A stretch of DNA of 10,899 bases, from contig NAVB01000123.1 of NCBI GenBank assembly GCA_002179805.1, positions 1 through 10,899 on the forward strand, read 5' to 3'. A program made the translations under genes and the position numbers. Positions 1-8,800 of this stretch are shown here, piece by piece (the stretch's first letter is position 1; each line of letters starts with the position of its first letter). Under the pieces are notes generated by a model. The model saw only the letters and a list, made by a program, of their open reading frames with translations. It did no database searches and was not told where the DNA came from. This stretch comes from Acanthamoeba lenticulata. Lineage: Eukaryota; Discosea; Longamoebia; Acanthamoebidae.

Positions 1-3
1 CCC

Positions 4-18
4 CACACACACACACAC
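4..18. repeat. (CA)7 microsatellite at left edge, in intron of the hnRNP-like gene
   Basis: A perfect CA repeat, followed by a purine-rich GA stretch (about 20-57). Both lie inside the partial intron that follows the donor at 92-91 of the minus-strand gene; on the coding strand they read as a CT-rich tract followed by (TG)n. Confidence 0.85.
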
Positions 19-92
19 CGGAGAGAAGAAGAGGCGTAGGGAGAGAGAAAGAGAGACTGACAAGAGGAGGATGCTGCTGCCTGTATTCGTAC

Positions 93-2567
93 CTTGTTGC
101 TGGGTGCTGTAGTCCGGAGGCGCAGCAGCAGCAGGAGCAGCAGGAGCAGCAGCAGCAGCAGCAGCATATCCGTAGGCGGCTCCCGCTGCTCGCGATGGGT
201 CGTACGCGCCGTAGGCCTCGGCACTGGCCATATGTTGATAGTAGTATTGGTAGTAGGCCGATAGGTTGGTTGTATCGTCATCCGCCCCAGTCGCAGCAGG
301 AGCATAAGTCCCAGTCGTCGTCCCCGTCGAAGCCAAACCCGAAGCCGCAGCCAAATCGGAGGAGGAGGAAGAAGAAGAAGAAGAAGTCAAAGTAAAAGCG
401 GCGTCAGCGCCGTTATCAACATCATTGGCATCACCAGCATGTGAGATAGAGTTGTGGGATGTAGACGACGATGATCCACTAACAGATGGTCATTCACGAA
501 CAAAATACAGGAACATCCACACGGGCCAGGAGGATTGATGATGGCATAGCAATAGTAATAGTAATAGGGCAGACGGTACAAAGCCCGCGTGTAGACGGGC
601 GTTCCCACCAAGACAACGAAAAAGAAAGAAAAGAAATGCGCAAATAAGTACTAAACGATAATTTGGGATGGGGGGGGAGGGGGGGGTCTGTGGCGCGGGA
701 TGCCGGTACCTCTGGGCAGTCGGTGCTGCTGCATGGGCGGGTGACGCCGCCAGCGGGTACGCGTAACTCCCACCAGCAGCCACGCCAGCGCTCCCCATGG
801 CAGGGTCCGCATAAGCCGTATAGGCCGTGTAGGCCGGATAGCCGGCATACCCCGCGTAGCCCGCATAGCCCGAAGGCGCAGCATATATGGGCGCTGGTGG
901 CTGAGCATACGCGGCGGGAGCAGCAGCAGCAGCAGGGGCAGGATAATGCGGAGTGGGGGTCGATGCAGCCGCTGCTGGCGGGTATGCGGACGCTGGCGCG
1001 CCATAGGGCGCAACCGCATGACCGCCACCGTAATAGGGGAGCGGTGGGGCGCCACCGTAGCCTCCGCGGGGCGCCGGGTAGGTGCCTCCTCGAGCATAGC
1101 CCCCGCGGCCCCGGTTGGGCGCACCGCGGGGCATGCCCCCGCGCCCTCGATAGCCGCCAGCAGCTCCTCGATGCGCGCCCCAGCGGCCAGTGCCGTCGTC
1201 GTAGTAGGGGTCCTCCCAGCCGTAGGGGCCTCCCGGTCCCGGCGGGAGCTGCGGAGACCCACCAAAGGGGACGGGTGGCATGCCCCAGGCGTTCGGGTCA
1301 CCTTCGGGGCCGCCTCGCTGGTGCTGGCTTCGCCCCTTGCGGATGACCTCCTTCGGCAGACACCACTCGATCGATAGCGCCTGGGCTGTTTGAGTAGACA
1401 CTACGAGGTGAGATGACGACGATGATAATCACACTTGAGGTTTGGCTGAAGAAGGGAAAGAGGGGAGGGGGGGCTTACGTTGGCCCTCGAGGACGGTGCC
1501 CTGGCATCGCTGCATGGAGGCCTCGGCTTGCTGTCGTGTGCTAAAGTGGATGAAGGCGTGACCAAGCACGGCCTTGGTTGTGGTGTCGACGGGAATGACG
1601 ACCTTCTCGCAACCCTCGCCGAAGAGGGCCTTGAGGGTCTCGGCGCTCGTGGTCGGCGACACGCCACGCACGAAGAGCGACTTGACGCGCGAGAGGAGAT
1701 CGTCTTCTTGGGTTTGCGGCTCGGCCATGTGCACGGCCAGGTAGAGCCCAAAGACGGGCGTCGTCTGGAGCAGCCGCATGCCCTGCACCGCGCACTTGTG
1801 GTCCTTGAAGGTGGCCCACCCGTACCCCTTGGACTCCCCCTCGGCCGTCCTGCAGAGCTTGAACTTGGTCACCTCGTAGGCCTGTAGACGTGAAAACATT
1901 TAAAGCCCCGCCCCCACCTGGCGGTAAGCTTGGAGTCTGGGAGGCCTCTTTTGCGCTTGCCCGTACCGCGGTGACCTCCTGGAGCGCCGCTCGAATGTCC
2001 TCCTCGGACAAGCCACGAGGAAGGTTGCCCACGTAGAGTACGTTCTTGGGATCCGCCCGCACCACCTTCACTGTTTGACTATCAACCATAAACCGATGGG
2101 GTAAGTACTTGCGAACGGGCCTGTTCCTCAGGGAAAGCGGGGGAGAGAAGTTGCATACAGCCTCCCCGATACGGCGTCACGAAACGTGGGCAGTTCAGGC
2201 ATGTTAAGGGCCGCATTGACGGCATCCAGCGTGGCAAACTTTACAAATCCAAATCCTAGTTGATGAAGCGCCGATGAGTAAAACAAATAATAAAAATAAA
2301 AATAAAAATGGAAAGAGGAACCGAAAAGCAACCTTTGGTTTCGCCCGTGAACTTGTTCTTGACCACCAATGCGTCAAGGACGTGGCCCGCTGGCGAGAAA
2401 GCGTCTTTCAGCTCTTGATCCTTCACCCCTCGCGCTATGTCGGACACAAAAACGCCAAATTCCAGTGGAGGTTCATCGCCTGGCTCATAGTCTTGGTGTT
2501 GCTGGTAAGCGTGGTTGCCCTCGGTGGGATCTGTGTGGGCCCACAGACCATTCTCAGCTGATTGCAT
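93..2567 (-). CDS. hnRNP R/Q (SYNCRIP)-like RNA-binding protein, three RRMs plus RGG/Tyr-rich tail; 3' end beyond window
   Basis: Predicted RNA-binding protein of the hnRNP R/Q type, acting in mRNA processing, stability or translation (family knowledge; the exact role here is unknown). Exons on the minus strand: 2567-2333, 2255-2159, 2078-1967, 1881-1479, 1400-710 and 478-93; all joins are GT-AG and phase-consistent, giving about 641 residues before the left edge. RRM1 is at about residues 37-117 (RNP2 VFVSDI, RNP1 KGFGFVKF), RRM2 at about 123-200 (LYVGNL, KGYGWATF) and RRM3 at about 215-295 (LFVRGV, LGHAFIHF). The close RRM1-RRM2 spacing, the FKDHK stretch in RRM2 and the LLSRVKSLFVRG linker into RRM3 resemble SYNCRIP. 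Then come RGG/GRGG repeats, a Tyr/Ala/Gly region, and in exon 6 runs of Ser and Ala with a YYQYYYQ patch. The start at 2567 follows from clean coding sequence; an in-frame ATG at 2723 would add an implausible Cys-rich leader. The acidic N-terminal domain of animal SYNCRIP is absent. The gene is certain; the subfamily is moderately sure. Confidence 0.85.
121..166. repeat. AGC/GCT trinucleotide repeat encoding Ala runs in hnRNP-like exon 6
   Basis: Mostly pure AGC units on the plus strand, read on the minus strand as GCT (Ala), with two AGG interruptions read as CCT (Pro). Nearly pure codon use suggests recent slippage expansion rather than selection on mixed codons. Confidence 0.85.
670..686. 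repeat. G8-A-G8 homopolymer tract in hnRNP-like intron
   Basis: Two G runs of eight separated by one A, close to the donor side of intron 479-709. On the transcript strand this is a C-rich tract. Confidence 0.85.
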
Positions 2568-2899
2568 GCCAGCTGCGGCACGGCAACAAATGCAAGATTT
2601 CTCCTCTGGCAGGAATGAATTTCTTTCTTCGGTACAGCAACAGTTGGGCCCATCCAACGAGAAAAGGAGAGAAACATTTTTCTCAGGTGAGCTGTCGACA
2701 CAAACCAGTTTTTTTGTTTGCATTCTCCGCGACAGACGTCTACCTTCGGAACTCGTGAGCCTGCCTGCGCATCACATTTCGCCCCATCACACTTCACTTC
2801 ACAGCCCTCCTCGGCGCCCAATTCTGCATTTTCCCTAGATTTTTGCTTTCTTTTTTTAGACAAGCCACCACCAGCATTGGACTTATCTTCTACTGCATA
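2568..2899. promoter_or_regulatory. shared divergent promoter region between the hnRNP-like gene and NOT4
   Basis: These 332 bp separate the two divergent start codons and must hold both 5' UTRs and core promoters. I see no clear TATA box on either strand. The half near NOT4 is rich in T and C tracts (2841-2859). A CAG-GTGAGC donor-like site at 2684-2692 and a T7-AG acceptor-like site at 2851-2859 could bound a 173-nt intron in the NOT4 5' UTR. ORFs crossing this interval look non-coding (Cys-rich, no domain). Its role follows from gene layout alone. Confidence 0.6.
2687..2859 (+). other. possible 5'-UTR intron of NOT4
   Basis: The donor CAG|GTGAGC at 2684-2692 is close to consensus, and the acceptor is preceded by seven T (2851-2857, AG at 2858-2859). 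The 173 nt lie within the size range of other introns here. The NOT4 ATG follows 41 nt later. There is no coding homology to confirm it, and the donor would require NOT4 transcription to begin upstream of about 2680, close to the opposite gene. Confidence 0.25.
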
Positions 2900-5800
2900 A
2901 TGTCATTCGACTCTGACAATTCTGATGGCGAGGACGAACTCCTCTGCCCTCTGTGCCTGGACGAGTTGGACGTAGGAGATCGCAACTTCAAGCCTTGTCG
3001 TTGTGGCTATCAGGTGAGCCCTGCCGAGCGGCTGCTCTTCATTTTTCGCTCTAATTCACCAAGCTTATTCATTGTGGTGTGACCCCACACTCTTGGGGCT
3101 GCTGTTTCGCGGTGGTGGTAGATGTGTCGCTTTTGCTGGCACGAGGTTAAAGAAAATCTGAATGGCAAATGCCCCGCTTGCCGTCAAACCTACGAGGAGG
3201 AGAACTACACTTTTATTCCCCCCAACGCCGAAGAGTACGCCTTCCAGTGTCGTGCACGTGTGTGTGGCATTGCTTACCATTTTCCACTAATTTTCTACGT
3301 GCTCACGCGCATTGCTTGCAGAATCGCCCAGCAAGTGGCGAGGAAGAGGAAGGAGAAGAGGAAGAAGAAGGAGGACAAGCTTAGCAGGAAGAATCTTGCC
3401 AACGTGCGAGTAATTCAGAAGAATCTTGTTTACATCACGAATCTCGCCCTCAGTGTTGCTAAGGAAGAGGTGCGAGGCTGGCCCCTTGTGTTGTGTGTTG
3501 TTTTTAAACTCCTCTCTTCTTGTCAAATTTTCTCGAGTTCAATTTCGTGGGCCGATGGCCACAACCAGTCCGATTTACTCTTCTCTCCGCGCATGTGCAG
3601 ACCCTTCGCAAGCCCGAGTACTTTGGGCAGTACGGCAAGATTCAGAAGGTGGTTGTGAACAAGAATAATCTCTACAACATCAGCTCACCAGGCGGACCGA
3701 GTGTGAGCGCCTATGTGACCTACTTCCGTCCACAAGATGCCATGACAGCCATAAAAGCTGTAGACGGCGCGTGGCTAGGCGGGCGCACCCTCAGGTATGT
3801 CCGTCAACTTGATTCATGCGCATCTCTCGTTCGCCCGGTGGGAGGAGGGGAAGTGACGACCGCTTCTCCGCTGCGGACCCGTCGCACCCCCGAAAGCAAA
3901 GCTCGCGCGCTTGGTGGGTGGGAAAGCGAGCGAGCTGGCGGGCGTGCTGCTTCTTGGTTCTGGGGAAGGGCGGCTCGGACTAGAAGGGACCTGACGCGTG
4001 CGCACACAGGGCCTCCTTCGGCACGACCAAGTACTGCACGTACTTCCTCAAGCATGTGCCATGCACCAATCCCGATTGCATGTACCTCCACGAGTTGGGC
4101 GACGAGGCCGTCAGCTTCACCAAGGAGGAGATGGCCGTCGGGAAGAGCAGTTTTCACAACAAGATCCACCCGAACCAGGCGGCGCCCGACAGGTTCTCCT
4201 CCTGATATATCTTACTTTTTTCCCGCCTTTTATTCCTCCAGTGACGTCGAAGCTGGCTTGTGGACCCATCTCCTCACCACACACCTGTCATGTGATTTTG
4301 CTTTTTGGGGGGCAATTGCAGCATCAAGGGTTTGCCGCCTCCGCCGGGCCTGGACATGAACGACGGCGAGGCGCCGCCGTCGCCTCCGCCGTCACAGGGC
4401 AGCAACCGCCTTCCACCGCCTTCGGTCAACGGCGGTGTTGTCGAGGGGGTTGAGCCCTCCTCCCGGGAGGCACCCAAAGAAAACAACGGTCACGACGCGC
4501 AGCCCAAAGGTGCACATCGCGTTGTCGTCATGGTGGTCGTTGAGGGGGGGGGGGCAAGCCCCTGCTTACGCGCCCCACCTTTAGATCCAGCAGCAGCGCC
4601 AGCCGCTGCCAGCAGCAAGCAACAGGTGAAACCGGCCTGGAGCAAGGTCCCGACGGCGCCCGCGGCGCCCGCCGTGCGGATCAATTGCAACGAGTGGCCA
4701 ACGCCCAATGCCACGCCCCCGCCTCCACCACTCCCTGTCAAGGCCAAGCCAGCCAATCCGCTATCACGATCGGAGGACAAGGCCGCCACTGTAGTGGTTT
4801 CCCAGTCAGTCCTGCCCCCGACGGCCTCCTGGTATTCCGCTCTTTCCCCTTTTTTCTTCTTCTTCATTCTCTCTCTTTCTCCTTCCCTCGTTGTGTTCCC
4901 CAAGCACCACAGCGGCGGTGTCGTGCGGTCTTTTATGATGGGGATGCGCTGCGTGTGTGTGTGTTCAGGGCGTCAAAGGCCAACACGACAGCAGGCAAGC
5001 TCAAGCAGTCGGCGCCGGCGTTGTCCACTCGAGACCCTGCCGGTGGTGGTGGTGGAGCAGCAACAGCGCCAGGGGCCAACAAGGAGTCCGCCGATGGCGC
5101 GACCTCCAAGCCCTCTTCAACCGAGCCACCATCGGCGGCGGCGGCGGACACGAAGGAGGCAACCCGGGCGGAGAAGAGCAAGGACCGGGACGAGGACACC
5201 ACCAAGAAGGCCGCCAAGCTGGGCAAGGAGGACAAGCGGGAGCCATCGGACGCTGGTGGTGGCGGTTCCAAACAGCAGCCCAGCAAGGAGAAGGAGGCCA
5301 CCAAAGCGGCGCCCGCAACACCAGCAGCAGATTCGGCTCCTCCTTCGACGGCGGAGAAGAAGAAAAAGAAGGAGAGGGCCAAGGAGGCCGCCAGCAAGCT
5401 TCGAGCCGAACCAGCAGCGCCCGAACCTGCCGAGCCGGAGAAGGAAGTGTCATCAGGCGCCACGACGGCCAAGACCACGAAAGAGGTCGCCGCCGCCGCC
5501 GCCGCTCCTAGCGCCAAGAAGAAGAAGGCAGGCGCCAAGGTAAACCCTCCCCCCCCTTGCCGCCTAGAGAGTGGGGGCGACTGATCATTTGGTCGATTCA
5601 TGTCAATGATAGTAACAATTATTAACGGTTGTGTGTGTCGCGGCTTTCTATCCGTTATCTTCTGTTTTCGGCAGCAGGTGGCAGAGGTCAGCGGCGATGC
5701 CGAGCAGCCTCTGCCCCCGAGGGAGGGTGGCCGCCCCGTGGCGGAGCCGCCAAAACCGCAACAGGAACAACCACAACAACCACAGCAGCCTCCTCCTGTC

Positions 5801-8800
5801 GTCTCCAAACGGCAGAAGGAGCGCGAGCGCGAGCGCGAACGTGAACAGCAGAGAGAAAAGGACAAGGTCGGCGAGAGCGGGGCCGGCAGCAGCAGCGGAA
5901 AGAAGACCAAGGCCAAGGCCAAGGCCGACGCCCCTGCGGGTGACGCTGATCAGGAACCGTCGGCAGCGCAGAGCAGCAAGAAGGCGCGAGCAGCCGCGCC
6001 ACGCAAGAGCAACAACAAAAAGGACAACAGCAAGTTTGTGATCATCGAGCCCTCCTACGTCACGCCCAGCAGCGCCTCGTCGACCGCCGACAAGGACGCT
6101 GATGCGGAAAAGAGCAACAGCGGCAGCAGCACCAAGAAGGGCGACAAGAAGGGCAAGCGCAACGCCGCGGCTGCCGCCAGCGGATCGCAAGCTGCCACGG
6201 CGACGCCCGCGGGCGGCCCACCGGGGCTCGCGGGGCCGGGCCTCTCGGCGTCATCGTCGGTGCTACCCACATACAAGCCCTCGGCCTCCGCCTCGACGCT
6301 CCACCCGCTCTCCATGTCGACCTCTGCCGTCCCAGCCACGCGCCTCCCGCCTGGCTTTGCGCCGCTTCCGAGCTTCGCCGCCGCCGGAGCCGCGGCCTCC
6401 CTGTCACCCTCCTCGTCGACGTCGCCATCGGCCTTTGGCCGACCTGCGTCGCCGCCGTCGGTCTGGGACGAGCTCGTGGAGGATGACGACGCAGAGCTCC
6501 TGCGCGCGGTGTTGCCACACCAGTCCGCGATAGCCGCGGCGGCTGCCAAGGCCAGCGCGGCCGAGGAACCCGCCAACCCGACGCCCTTGCTCCGGATCAG
6601 CCCGCGCGGCTCGACGGACAACTGGGAGAGCGCCCTCTCCCCGCCCGGCAGCAGCGATCGCCTGCGGTCGAGCGGCGGCGCCAGCACCGCCAGTGCCACC
6701 ACCAGCACCACCAGCAGTAGCGGTGGTGGCGGTGGCGATGGGAACGGTGGCGAGTCCGCGCGAGTGGAAGTGGCGGAGAAGGACAACGGTGAAAAGGCGC
6801 CAGCGGGCCTACACGAGCAGGATGACGTCGACGATGCGTCGTTCGACCCATGGGCCGAGCTCGGGCTGGAGGAGCTCATCACCCACAGCAACATCGAGTT
6901 CGAGGCCGATGAGGACGAGGACGAGGATGATGAAGAGGAGGAGCAGGAAGACGAGGACGAAGAGGGCCGCCGCCACTACACCAAAGGTGAAAAGGATGGT
7001 CAGGCCAGGGAGGACGATCAGGAAGACGATCAGGAAGACGAGGAGCAGGACGAGGATGACGTCGCCTTAAAGAAAGACCGACGACCCGAGGCCAACGGAG
7101 TCGCTGCCGGATCCACCGGCCAATCGGGATGGGGCTTGGCCAGCGGCAATGCGTCCGAAACCAGGCCGTCCCCGCGTATGGCTTCGCCGCCGGGCCTCGG
7201 TGGGCTGGCGGGCTGGGGTCTGCCCGATGAACGGGCGCCTCTGCCGGGCCTGGCCAAGCCCTCGCGGGCGCCGGCCCCGACGGAGCGCTCGCGCTCGCGT
7301 TTTGGGTTTGCCATGGAGGACAGCGAGGAGGGCCTCGACGCCGAGGGCCCCCACCTCGAGCCTCTGTCGCACCACCAGCAACACAGCCAGTCGTCGCGGC
7401 GGCCGGAGAGTGCCGAGGAGGCGGAGCTCCTCCGACGGCATCACCTCGGCCACCTTCAACAGCAGCACCCGCTGCAGCAGCGCCAGCATCACCAACTTCA
7501 CCACCAGCAGCAGCACCCGCACCCACAGCGCGTCATCGCCGACCCGGCCGTTGGGACCAACAATGTCGATGCCGCCGAGGCCGGCCACGGCCTGGGGATG
7601 GCGAGCGGGGGCCTCCTGGGCGGGCCGACACAGCAGCCAGCGCCCGGAAGCGGGGGCCTCTTGGCGACGCCCCCGCTGACCAACACTGCCATGGCGGAGT
7701 ACATGCGACGCCAGCAGATGGCCACCCTGGGCCTGCCCCTCCCGCCCGGTGCCGGCCTTCAGCCCCCCTTTGCAGCGGCTGCTGCTGCTGCTGCTGCTGG
7801 CCCCGGAGGCCTCCCTCTCGGCTACGGCGCCCCGCAGCCAGCCGGCGCGGCGGCCGTGGTGCCTCCCGCCATGCAGGCCAGCCAGGCGCAGCAGCAGGCT
7901 CGCAGCAACGGCAGCAAGGCCGAGCCTGCCCCTGACTCGGTCCGGGAGGCCTTCCGCGCGCTGTTCCCGTCGAGTGTCAACATCAGCTTTGCGTCGACGA
8001 CCACTTCCCCTTCTTCTACTTCCTCCTCCTCCTCCTCTGCCGCAGCTCCCGCTGGTCCTGCTGCGACTGCTGTTTCGCAGCCGCCGCCGGGCATGCCGCC
8101 GCCGGCAGCCTCCTCGTGGGGCGGGCGCGAGCCGCATCACCAAGCGGCGGCCATGTGGGGCGCGGCGCCCCTGTACGCGCCGCACCTCAAGCCGCAGTCC
8201 ATGTCGCCCATTTTCAACCCGTCGTCGCCGTGGGGCCCGCCCACCATGCTCCAGCCCCAGCCCCAGCCCCAGCCCCAGGCCAAGGCCCCTCCCGCCGGCT
8301 TCCCGCTCAACGGCAAGGGCGGTGGGATGTGGGGTCCGCCCGGCGTGCAGCCTGACCCCTTCCTGCAGCAACAGCAACTGGCGATGCAGCAGGCCCTGTT
8401 GGCCAAGCAACAGCAGCATCAGCATCAGCTTCAACAACAGCAGGAAGCGCAGCGAAAGAGCCAACAGCAGGCGCAGCAGCAGCAACAGCAGCAGCCAGGC
8501 CCCGTTGGAAACGCGCAGCAGAAGGACCAGACAGGGAAGCCCTCGGCGGCCTCCTACGTGCAGCAGGCCAAGAAGGCGGCCGCCACCTCCACCACCACCA
8601 CGACGACGACCACACCACAGCAGCAGCGAGCAGGCGGCCCGCCAGGCATGCAGCCGCCTCCCGTTGGCGCTGCAGGCAAGAGCGGACGCAAGAGTGGCGC
8701 CCCGCAGGCTGCTCCTGGCAGTGGTGGTGGTGGTGGCGTTGTTGGTGGCCAGTCAGTGCCACCCAACGGCACGCACGCGCCCCCAACCGCTCAGGGTATG

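Noticed and set aside
2568..2723. N-terminal extension of the hnRNP-like protein from an ATG at 2723
   Set aside because: In frame, but the added residues look like translated UTR (Cys clusters, no similarity to SYNCRIP N-termini). The ATG at 2567 is preferred, though not proven.
2435..2863. Minus-strand open frame across the divergent promoter, with several Cys
   Set aside because: No domain, overlaps the hnRNP-like first exon in another frame, and has irregular composition; more likely non-coding.
3795..4009. Plus-strand coding through the 215-nt NOT4 intron
   Set aside because: The frame stays open, but it would break the conserved RRM-to-C3H join; removing the intron gives GRTLR-ASFGTTKYC, matching CNOT4.
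7067..8485. Long minus-strand open frame (472 codons) opposite NOT4 exon 9
   Set aside because: Antisense shadow of GC-rich repetitive coding sequence; its translation is Leu/Arg-rich with no recognisable domain, while the plus strand matches NOT4 with consistent splicing.
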